Shown here piece by piece: positions 25,001-31,663 of a stretch of 34,009 bases of DNA (positions are counted from its first letter, which is position 1; each line of letters starts with the position of its first letter). A model generated the notes under the pieces. That model was not told the DNA's origin. It ran no database searches and was given only the letters and a program-made list of their open reading frames with translations. The translations under genes and the position numbers were made by a program. Source of the stretch: an uncultured Prevotellaceae bacterium (GTDB taxonomy: Bacteria > Bacteroidota > Bacteroidia > Bacteroidales > Bacteroidaceae); NCBI GenBank assembly GCA_902770845.1, contig CACXUV010000027.1:1-34009 (forward strand). The letters run 5' to 3'.

Positions 25001-28000
25001 GGTTGAAACTGTCGAGCAAGCCAATCTGCGCGGCATCGAGCAGCGACACGCTCTTGAGTGCTGCCCCGGGCTGCCTGACGAAGGCGCTGGCGGCATTGCT
25101 TACCGACTGTGCCAGGCTGTTCATCAGCTGTGCGCTGTAGCGGCCGTTGTCGTATTCGATGAGCACGCCGGGCACGCCGTCCTTCTCCTGAATGAAGAAA
25201 GCTATGCGGAACTTGGCGGCATCCAGTCCGAGCAATTTCACATCGAGCTTCTGACCGTTGACGACGTACTGGTCGATGACGCCTATCTGATAGGCAAACA
25301 GGATTTCGGCCGAAAGGTCGTAGTCGGCGGCAATCTGTGCAAAGGGGTACTGCTCGTGGCGCAGTGTCTCGTCGAAGTTCTTGCCGGTCTCTTTCAGGAA
25401 GTCGGCCACGCTCTGGTCGCCAATCTGCGCACTCAGTGCCAGGGTGTTGACAAACATGCCCACGGTGTTGCGTATGCGCAGGTCGGAACGGCCACTGCTG
25501 ATGGTGGTGATGCAGATTTGCTCGTTGTTGGTGAAGCGCGAAAGCGTGTAGAACACGGCTGCCAGGATGAGGTGGGCAGGCGTTATGTTGTTTTGCTTGC
25601 AGAAGGCAGCTATGGTGCCGAAGTCGAGCTGGCAGAATGCCTCGCTGGCAGAACCGCGCTCAATGGGATTGGTAAGGTCGGCAGGCACCTCAGTGATGCC
25701 TTCCACGCTGGCCAGTCGCTCGCTGAAGAAGTTCCTGGCCTCGATGTAGCTGGGTGTGCCCTCGGCGGCTTTCTCGTCGCTGACAAAGTCGGCATAGCTG
25801 ATGGCTTCGGGCTCAATCTCGCCGCCGTTCATCAGGTCGCACAACTGATTGAGGAAGAGGTCGAACGAACTGCCGTCGAAAATCAGGTGGTGAACATCGG
25901 CCAGAAGATAGACGTTCTGTTCGGTTGTGACAATCTCCATGCGATACAGGGGGCCCTGCCTGAGGTTGAAGGGCTTGGCAAACTCTTCCAGGTATTTCGG
26001 CATGTCGGCCTCGCTCAGCCGTTCCTGCCCGATTTCTACGGGCTGACTGTCATCAATGATCTGCATGATGTCGCCTCCCTGGCTGTCGAAGTGCACCTGG
26101 AACTGCGGGTGGGCCTGGATGACGGTGGCGAGCGACGCTCTGAGCAGCTGCACGTCGGTGGACTGTGGGAAGCGGATGGCCGAAGGGATGTTGTAGACCG
26201 TGGACGTGGGCTGCTTCATGCAGTCCACGTAGACGCCTATCTGGGCGTAGGACAACGGGGCGGCGCCTGTCCGGACATGTTCCTCGGCAGGCTTCGACAC
26301 CTTCTCGGTGTCGGTGCTCATCATCCTGGCCAGAATCTCGTTTTCAATGCTTTGCAGCGTGCCGGTCTTGGCCAGGGTCTTGGAGTCGAGGGTCACGCCA
26401 AAGCGCTTGTTGATCTGGATGGCAAGCTTGATGGCCATGATGGAGGTGAGTCCGGCATAGCCCAGCACGGTGGTGATGCCAAAGTCGTCGGTATTGATGA
26501 TCTTGGCAATGATGCTGTGTATTTCCTGTTCCAGAACGTTCATCGGGGCATTGCTCTCCGCCTCGGCGCGGGTGGCTTTCCGTTCGGGCTTCGGCAGTGC
26601 CTTGCGGTTCACTTTCTGGTTCTGGTTCAGCGGTATGGCATCGATCTGCATGGTGACGGCAGGCACCATGTAGGGTGGTTTCTGTTCGAGGATGAAGGCG
26701 TTCAGTGCCTCAATGTCGACCTGGGCGTCGCTGACGACGTAGGCGGCAATGAACTTTCCGCCGTCGGCATCGAATGCCTGAACGGTTGCATCCTTGATGC
26801 CGGGGAACTGGCGAACGACGGCCTCGACCTCCTTCAGCTCGATGCGGAAGCCGCGAATCTTCACCTGACCGTCCTTGCGGCCCACGAACTGGATGGTGCC
26901 GTCGGGCAGGTAGCGCACGATGTCGCCCGTGCGGTAGCAGCGGCCATATTTCTCGCTGGTGTCGAAGGGGTTGGCCACGTAGACCTCGGCGGTTTTCTCC
27001 GGACGGTTCAGGTAGCCCCGGCTCACCTGCGGACCGGCCACCCACAGCTCACCGGCCACGCCCACGGGCAGACGGAAGCCTGCCTTGTCGACAACATACA
27101 GCTTGATGTTGTCAAGTGCTGCGCCGATGGGGATGTCCTTCATGATTTTCTTCACACAGAAGGTGGTGATGCAGATGGTGCTTTCGGTGGGACCGTAGAT
27201 GTTCACCAGCGTGTAGTTGGCGGGCGGTGTGAGCGAGGCCAGCTTTTCGCCGCCTGTTAAGAGATAGCTGAGCGAGTGGTTGTCGATGCTGGTGGCAAAC
27301 TGATAGCCCACCTGCGTGGTCATGAACGAGTGGGTGATGCCGTGGCGCTCGAAGTAGTCGTTGAGGGCCATGAGATCCAGGCGCAAATCTTCGGGAATGA
27401 TGTGCACGGAGGCACCGCAGGTCAGTGCGGGGTAGATATCCATCATGCAGGCATCGAAGCCGTAGCTGGCATAGGCTGCCACGCTGTGGCCTGGCCCGAG
27501 ACCGTAATGGCGCTGATACCAGTGGCAGAAGGCCACCAGGTTGGCATGCGTCAGCTGGCAGCCCTTGGGAACGCCCGTGGAGCCGGAGGTGTAGAGCAGG
27601 ATGAACAGGCTGTCAGGCCCGACGGTGGCACCGACGGGCTGGACTGGCTCAGGCAGGGAAAGGATGTTGCTTGTCAGCAGCACGTCGCCGGCATATTCGT
27701 CCACGATGGGGCGCAGCGCTTCGTCGGCAATCAGCAGCTTTGCACTGGCATCCTGCATCATGAAGTTGAGGCGCTCCTTCGGGTAGCTGGGGTCCAGCGG
27801 CTGATAGGCACAGCCAGCCTTGAGCACGCCCAGCGAGGCAATGGCCATCCACTCGGAGCGCGGAATCAGCACCGAAACGACGTCTTCTGCGCCGAGCCCC
27901 TTGCTGCGCACATAGGCGGCCAGGCGGTCTGAAATGTCGTTCACCTGGGCGTAGGTGTACTGCCGGTCCTCATAGACCACGGCAATGTTGTCGGGCGTCG

Positions 28001-29327
28001 ATGCGGCCTGCCTGCTGAACAGCGAGACGATGGTCTGCGTGGCGTCGTAAGGCACGTCGGTCTGGTTGAAGCCGTCGAGCAGTTCCAACTGTGACGGGGT
28101 GGTGATGTTGACGTCGCGCAGGTATTCCTCTCGGAGGAAGCCTTCGACCACAGCCTCGTAGCTCTCGAGGAACTGGCCGACCAACTGCTCGGAATAGAGG
28201 TTGGCCTTGTATTCGGCCTCCACGCGGCAATGGCCGTCAACGATGGATGCCTTGACATAGAAGGGCACGCCCAGGGTGGTGTTGCAGAGCTGCTGGGCGG
28301 TGGAGGGCTTGCCGCACACACTGACATGGTCAAGCACGGTGCCGTGCCACGCGAAGAAAGAGCCTATCTGCAGGTTCAGGTCGTGCAGGGCGTCGGCGTA
28401 GGAATAGGCTTCGTGCTGCCTGCAGCCGGTCATCTGCTCCTGTCCGGCCTTGAGGAAGCTGAGCACGGTGGTGTCGTCGCTGAACTTGGCATAGACAGGC
28501 AGTGTCTTGACCAGCATGCCAACGGTGCGCGACATGCGCTCGTCTGTGCGGCCACTGAAGACGGTGCTGAAGAGCGACTCCTGCTCGTTGTTGCATTTTG
28601 CCAGCAGATAGCTGTAGACGGCAGTGAAGAAGGTGCTCCTGAAGATGCCGTGCTCCTTGCAGTAGGCGTCGACAGATGCCAGGCTCACGCTCATCTTCCG
28701 AGACAGCAGTCCGTCCCTGGGCTCGGCTTCGTCCTGGTCGGGCAGGAACGGAGAATAGCAGTCGCCGCAGTCGAAGTTTTGGGCATACCACTGCCTGCCT
28801 TCCTCAAAGGCTGGCGTCTGGCACAGCTGCTCTTCCTCGATGGCCATGTCGGCCAGCGTCATGGCTTCCGGCTGCAGTGCGTTGCCGCCATAGGCAGCAT
28901 CTATGTCGTGGAGCATCACCTGCAGCGATGTGCCATCGCATATCAGATGGTGAATTTCAATGAAGAAGTAGAAATGACGGCTGTCTTTCAGCAGCCGCAT
29001 GCGGAACAGCCGGTCGTGATAGATGTCGAACGGGGTGATCATCCGTTGCTTTTCTGCCTCGATGTCGGCAATGTGCTCCACTTCCAGACTGAACGTCGCG
29101 CTGTCGTCGATGGTCTGCACGGGGTCGCCCTGAGCACTGAGCGCAATGCGCGTGAACAACGTGGGATGGGCGGCCACGGTGGCTTCTATGGCAGCCTTCA
29201 GCCGCGCCTCGTCCAGACCGCCGTCCAGCACATATATAAAAGGTATATTGTAACAAATCTCTCCCTGGTGCTCTGCGCACTCTGCGTAGAGCCCATACTG
29301 CGCCTTAGTTAATGGAGCCGTTTTCAT
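22047..29327 (-). CDS. Two-module non-ribosomal peptide synthetase, C-A-T-C-A-T-reductase
   Basis: The 2,426-residue enzyme joins two amino acids and should release the product reductively. Condensation 1 is at about 1-410 (HHLICDG 126-132). Adenylation 1 is at about 417-900 (LLYTSGSTGVPKG, YGPTEST, YRTGDIVRYLPDG, NRKAL). Carrier 1 is near 915-1000 with an atypical YAGLTSI and Ser962 as the pantetheine site. Condensation 2 is at about 1025-1430 (HHLIFDG 1146-1152), and adenylation 2 at about 1440-1925. Carrier 2 has the canonical DNFFELGGTSL, Ser1982. A terminal thioester reductase at about 2055-2426 has NAD(P)H motif GATGYLG and catalytic Tyr-x3-Lys in YIHSK. An N-terminal C domain suggests N-acylation of the first residue; the reductase suggests a peptide aldehyde (or alcohol). 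No phosphopantetheinyl transferase or exporter is adjacent. The start is ATG after TATTTTTG. Confidence 0.95.
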   Translation of the reverse strand: MKTAPLTKAQYGLYAECAEHQGEICYNIPFIYVLDGGLDEARLKAAIEATVAAHPTLFTRIALSAQGDPVQTIDDSATFSLEVEHIADIEAEKQRMITPFDIYHDRLFRMRLLKDSRHFYFFIEIHHLICDGTSLQVMLHDIDAAYGGNALQPEAMTLADMAIEEEQLCQTPAFEEGRQWYAQNFDCGDCYSPFLPDQDEAEPRDGLLSRKMSVSLASVDAYCKEHGIFRSTFFTAVYSYLLAKCNNEQESLFSTVFSGRTDERMSRTVGMLVKTLPVYAKFSDDTTVLSFLKAGQEQMTGCRQHEAYSYADALHDLNLQIGSFFAWHGTVLDHVSVCGKPSTAQQLCNTTLGVPFYVKASIVDGHCRVEAEYKANLYSEQLVGQFLESYEAVVEGFLREEYLRDVNITTPSQLELLDGFNQTDVPYDATQTIVSLFSRQAASTPDNIAVVYEDRQYTYAQVNDISDRLAAYVRSKGLGAEDVVSVLIPRSEWMAIASLGVLKAGCAYQPLDPSYPKERLNFMMQDASAKLLIADEALRPIVDEYAGDVLLTSNILSLPEPVQPVGATVGPDSLFILLYTSGSTGVPKGCQLTHANLVAFCHWYQRHYGLGPGHSVAAYASYGFDACMMDIYPALTCGASVHIIPEDLRLDLMALNDYFERHGITHSFMTTQVGYQFATSIDNHSLSYLLTGGEKLASLTPPANYTLVNIYGPTESTICITTFCVKKIMKDIPIGAALDNIKLYVVDKAGFRLPVGVAGELWVAGPQVSRGYLNRPEKTAEVYVANPFDTSEKYGRCYRTGDIVRYLPDGTIQFVGRKDGQVKIRGFRIELKEVEAVVRQFPGIKDATVQAFDADGGKFIAAYVVSDAQVDIEALNAFILEQKPPYMVPAVTMQIDAIPLNQNQKVNRKALPKPERKATRAEAESNAPMNVLEQEIHSIIAKIINTDDFGITTVLGYAGLTSIMAIKLAIQINKRFGVTLDSKTLAKTGTLQSIENEILARMMSTDTEKVSKPAEEHVRTGAAPLSYAQIGVYVDCMKQPTSTVYNIPSAIRFPQSTDVQLLRASLATVIQAHPQFQVHFDSQGGDIMQIIDDSQPVEIGQERLSEADMPKYLEEFAKPFNLRQGPLYRMEIVTTEQNVYLLADVHHLIFDGSSFDLFLNQLCDLMNGGEIEPEAISYADFVSDEKAAEGTPSYIEARNFFSERLASVEGITEVPADLTNPIERGSASEAFCQLDFGTIAAFCKQNNITPAHLILAAVFYTLSRFTNNEQICITTISSGRSDLRIRNTVGMFVNTLALSAQIGDQSVADFLKETGKNFDETLRHEQYPFAQIAADYDLSAEILFAYQIGVIDQYVVNGQKLDVKLLGLDAAKFRIAFFIQEKDGVPGVLIEYDNGRYSAQLMNSLAQSVSNAASAFVRQPGAALKSVSLLDAAQIGLLDSFNQTDVPYDATQTIVSLFRRQVLLTPDNMAVVYHDHKYTYREVDDLTERIATLLVAKGLGREDVVSILIPRCEWMPIAALGVLKAGCAYQPLDSSYPSERLNFMIGDAAAKLLIADEDLRGIVDEYEGDVLLTKDIFDLPKATQPVSVTVRPADLFILLYTSGSTGLPKGCQLEHANLVAFCHWYQRRFELQAQHRVSCYASYGFDCCMMDMYPALTCGASVYIIGDDIRLTLPEVNAYFDANHITHSFMTTQVAYQFATNMDNHSLLHLIAAGEKLASLAPPRNFRMHNGYGPTEGTILITEYEVDQELKDIPVGKPLDNSRLYIVDKQFNRLPQGALGELWISGPHVTRSYLNRPEKTAEVYIQNPFSDDPRFARIYRTGDIVRYLPDGNIQFVGRKDGQVKIRGFRIEMKEIEAVIRQYPDIKDVTVQAFDYENGGKYVAAYIVSDKQVDVKDLNAFIGKQKPSYMIPAATMQIDAIPLNQNQKVNRKALPAPVIQAADHEYVEPANDTERLFCKIFSDVLSMDKIGATDNFFELGGTSLMVTKVIIEADKAGHHVAYGDVFPHPTPRMLAQFVTGETPVADNDEEVTNFDYTAIDNLLQRNTVDTFLKGQPQQYGNVLLTGATGYLGIHVLRELIDTDAATITCLVRGKDQAAAEHRLKNLLFYYFEKSFKELFGSRLFVVNGDVTGDIAASLPEGHPTIDTVFNCAANVKHFSKGTDIEDVNIGGASRCVDFCLNTGARLVHVSTTSIGEIWIDRGDGKQVPQLDEHRLWFGQFLDNRYIHSKFLAERLVLDAVCHHGLSAKVMRVGNLAPRSYDGEFQVNFNSNSYMGRLKVYHTLGCCPVDSYDELTELSPIDEAAKAVVLLATTPKECTMFQPFNNHTELLGDVLRLMGKVAGEISFVEAQQFEQAIAVAGKDAEKAKLLSAMLAYQDMVHGQKAVFIDRDNRYTCSVLHRLGFHWSDTAWDYVERMLTTISGFGYFE

Positions 29328-29361
29328 ATTGTAATTGGTTTAAATGTTAGCTACATGCCTG

Positions 29362-29369
29362 CAAAAATA
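29362..29369 (-). promoter_or_regulatory. -7 promoter element of the NRPS gene
   Basis: The minus strand reads TATTTTTG (TAnnTTTG), 34 bases before the ATG at 29327, predicting a leader of about 27 bases. A -33 match is not clear, so the promoter may be weak or regulated. No operator palindrome was recognised. Confidence 0.6.
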
Positions 29370-29375
29370 TAAAGA

Positions 29376-29900
29376 ATTTGCGAAACAATGAACAGTTTGA
29401 CAAAATATTTCATAAAAAAAACCACCTGGCAAGAATGCAATCTGGAAACTTATTTAGACGAAATATAAGATTAAGACCCCCAAAAAGGCGTTTCAGGAAA
29501 CCACGAAGGACACTTGGCGGGCGCGAAGAGGTCATTTCACCACGCAACGGGGCCGCTATTGAGGGGGAAAAGGGCCTCGGTTGAGTTGCAATCGGGGCCG
29601 TTTTGCAACCTAACGGGGCCCCCATTGTGAGACCACGGGCGGGCGACCAGCGCAAGGGCACACGCAAACGGTTGAATGACAGCGCTTTGCAGAATCCAGC
29701 AAAAAACGCTGAGATTGGCACGAACGAGAGCAAAATGGGACGTGATGACCGGCGAGCCAGTCTCGCAAGGGCATTTGTCCTGATTTTTCATAAAGGCGCA
29801 ACAGGACTGGCTTCTGTCACGCTTTTCGGCGTTTCACGCGGGTTTTTGTAGCGCTGGTTCGCGTTTTTCGTGCAAAAAGAAACATTTCTGCGTCTTTTCT
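29376..29900. other. Non-coding spacer between NRPS and acyl-CoA ligase, with degenerate 22-bp repeats
   Basis: No gene is supported in this roughly 525-base stretch; the short open frames have no recognisable protein features. Four copies of a degenerate unit containing (C)GGGGCC or AGGGCC followed by a TTG-like word occur with GGCC at 29551, 29573, 29596 and 29617, that is, every 21-23 bases. The remainder shows nothing recognisable. It separates two divergent transcription units. Confidence 0.55.
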
Positions 29901-29931
29901 TTGCAGAATGCAATAATTATTGTACTTTTGC
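29901..29931 (+). promoter_or_regulatory. Promoter of the phenylacetate-CoA ligase genes
   Basis: TTTG at 29901-29904, 19 bases, then TACTTTTG at 29924-29931 is a full match to the Bacteroidetes promoter consensus, the best in the window. Transcription should start near 29938, leaving about 32 bases before the ATG at 29970. Confidence 0.8.
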
Positions 29932-29969
29932 AGCACTCTACACAAAACAATAACTATATAGAAAGAATT

Positions 29970-31277
29970 ATGATTTGGAATCCTAACAAAGAGTGTATGA
30001 GCCGCGACGAGATGAGCGCGCTGCAAGGAAAAAGACTGCACAAGATTGTGGAGTATGTCTACCACAACGTGCCATTCTATCGCAACAAACTGCAAGAAAT
30101 GGACATTCGCCCGGACGACATTCAGACCATCGAGGACATCAAGAAACTGCCGTTCACCACGAAGAAAGACCTGCGCGACAACTACCCCTTCGGCCTGCAG
30201 GCTGCACCCAAGAGCGAAATCATTCGCGTGCATGCCAGCAGCGGCACCACGGGCAACCCCACCATCGTGGGCTACACGCGCAAGGACATAGGTGTGTGGA
30301 GCGAGTGCATGGCGCGCTGCCTGACGTCGTATGGCGTGACGCGCGACGACACCTTTTCCGTGGCCTACGGCTACGGACTGTTCACCGGCGGACTGGGGGC
30401 ACACTATGGCGTGGAGCACCTGGGGGCATCGGTCATACCGGCCGGAACAGGCAACACCGAGAAACACCTGAAGCTCATTCGCGACCTGGGCATCACCGGC
30501 ATTGCCTGCACACCCAGCTATGCGCTCTACCTGGCCGAAACGATGGAAAAGATGGGCATCACGAAGGAACAGATAAAGTTGCGCGTGGGTGCCTTCGGCG
30601 CCGAGCCCTGGACGGAGCAGATGCGCAAGGAGATTGAGCAGCGGCTGGGACTGAAGGGATTCAACCTCTACGGCCTGTCGGAAATCATGGGACCCTGCGT
30701 GAGCTATGAGTGCCAGATGCAGCATGGCTCGCACATCTGCGAAGACCACTTCTACCCCGAAATCATCAACCCCACCACGCTGGAGCCGCTGCCCTACGGA
30801 CAGACGGGCGAGCTGGTGTTCACCACGCTGACCAAGGAGGGCATGCCACTGCTGCGCTACCGCACACGCGACCTGTGCACACTGATGGCAGGACAGTGCG
30901 ACTGCGGACGCACCAACGTGCGCATGGGACGCATCGAGGGCCGCAGCGACGACATGCTCATCATTCGCGGCATCAACGTGTTCCCCTCACAGGTGGAGAG
31001 CGTGGTGCTGTCGATGCCTGAGTTTGCACCACGCTACATGCTGGTGGTGGACCGCGTGAACAATCTGGACACGCTGCAAGTGCAGGTGGAGCTGAGACAG
31101 GAGTACTTCACGGGCACCTTCGACACACCCGCCGCCGTGGCCGAACTGGAGAAAAAACTGGCCGCCAAGCTGAAGAGCGTGCTGAGCATTTCGGCCAAGG
31201 TGCAGCTGAAGGCTCCCAACACCATTGAACGCTCGCAGGGCAAGAGCGCACACGTGATAGACAAGCGCAAACTGTAG
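29970..31277 (+). CDS. Phenylacetate-CoA ligase family protein (first copy)
   Basis: This is an ANL-superfamily adenylate-forming enzyme of the PaaK type: acid + ATP + CoA to acyl-CoA + AMP + PPi. At 435 residues it has the PaaK layout: VYHNVPFYRNKL near the N-terminus, ATP-binding VHASSGTTGNPT, FNLYGLSEIMGP, LLRYRTRDL and the C-terminal GRSDDMLIIRGINVFPSQVE hinge. The ATG at 29970 follows a consensus promoter; a further upstream in-frame start would lie inside that promoter. In Bacteroidales such genes usually sit with indolepyruvate oxidoreductases and an ACT protein in aromatic amino-acid fermentation. Here it is head-to-head with the NRPS. Acid specificity is unknown. Confidence 0.92.
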   Translation: MIWNPNKECMSRDEMSALQGKRLHKIVEYVYHNVPFYRNKLQEMDIRPDDIQTIEDIKKLPFTTKKDLRDNYPFGLQAAPKSEIIRVHASSGTTGNPTIVGYTRKDIGVWSECMARCLTSYGVTRDDTFSVAYGYGLFTGGLGAHYGVEHLGASVIPAGTGNTEKHLKLIRDLGITGIACTPSYALYLAETMEKMGITKEQIKLRVGAFGAEPWTEQMRKEIEQRLGLKGFNLYGLSEIMGPCVSYECQMQHGSHICEDHFYPEIINPTTLEPLPYGQTGELVFTTLTKEGMPLLRYRTRDLCTLMAGQCDCGRTNVRMGRIEGRSDDMLIIRGINVFPSQVESVVLSMPEFAPRYMLVVDRVNNLDTLQVQVELRQEYFTGTFDTPAAVAELEKKLAAKLKSVLSISAKVQLKAPNTIERSQGKSAHVIDKRKL

Positions 31278-31346
31278 GCATACAAGGGGGACGCAAGCGT
31301 CGCTTTACAAAAACAAAGAAAAACAAAGAAAACAAGAAGGAACTAC

Positions 31347-31457
31347 ATGCGTTCGGCAGGTGTCAGGATTGGCATTCTCTACAACTTTGCGCCAGTAATG
31401 GATGAATGTGAGAAATACTACTTCGACCCTGAGACCCGCACCATCAGCTATTTCTGA
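31347..31457 (+). CDS. Possible small ORF or gene remnant
   Basis: A 36-codon frame begins with ATG after AAGAAGGAACTAC, which contains a purine-rich AGAAGGA stretch eight bases upstream that could act as a ribosome-binding site. The peptide has a protein-like composition (RIGILYNFAPVMDECEKYY and FDPETRTISYF) unlike the repeats around it, and is not low in complexity. I do not recognise it. It could be a genuine small protein, or the surviving end of a decayed gene. Confidence 0.3.
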   Translation: MRSAGVRIGILYNFAPVMDECEKYYFDPETRTISYF

Positions 31458-31496
31458 TGCAACGCACGCAATGCAAGTTTTTATTTGTATAAAATA

Positions 31497-31630
31497 AAGA
31501 ACGTGTAGAAAAAGAACGTGTAGAAAAAGAACGTGTAGAAAAAATTGTTTTGATTGGTTTAACAATGTTTTCTTATGTTTTTCCAAACGACGCGTAGCGC
31601 ATAAAAGAAACGACGCGTAGCGTATAAAAG
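31497..31630 (+). repeat. Two short direct-repeat arrays
   Basis: Three 15-16-base units with GAACGTGTAGAAA at 31497-31544, and two 23-base units with CGACGCGTAGCG at 31585-31630 differing at one base. A related GCGACGCTTCGCGTTATAA word is at about 70-88 in the window, suggesting a dispersed element. Copy number and unit spacing are far below those of a CRISPR array. Confidence 0.7.
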
Positions 31631-31663
31631 AAACGATATGAACAACAATTAACAGATATTGAA

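Larger units (their letters stand above)
31278..31663 (+). other. Spacer between the two ligase genes with short direct repeats
   Basis: It contains a small GACGC-AA-GCGTC hairpin (31290-31301) after the first ligase stop and a possible 36-codon frame (31347-31457). Three tandem AAGAACGTGTAGAAA units follow at about 31497-31544. Two copies of a 23-base unit with core CGACGCGTAGCG(C/T)ATAAAAG lie at 31585-31607 and 31608-31630. No TAnnTTTG promoter was found before the second ligase, so read-through from the first is likely. Confidence 0.6.

Noticed and set aside
24000-27260. 1,086-codon open frame on the plus strand opposite the NRPS
   Set aside because: It is exactly antisense to a well-supported NRPS with all motifs, shows no recognisable domain, and reflects the third-position GC bias of the real gene.
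29603-29851. 82-codon plus-strand frame in the NRPS-ligase spacer
   Set aside because: It runs through degenerate repeats and has no recognisable features or start context; the opposite-strand frame is equally open.
31497-31630. Possible CRISPR array
   Set aside because: The repeats are directly adjacent with no unique spacers of constant length, only two or three copies exist, and there are no cas genes.
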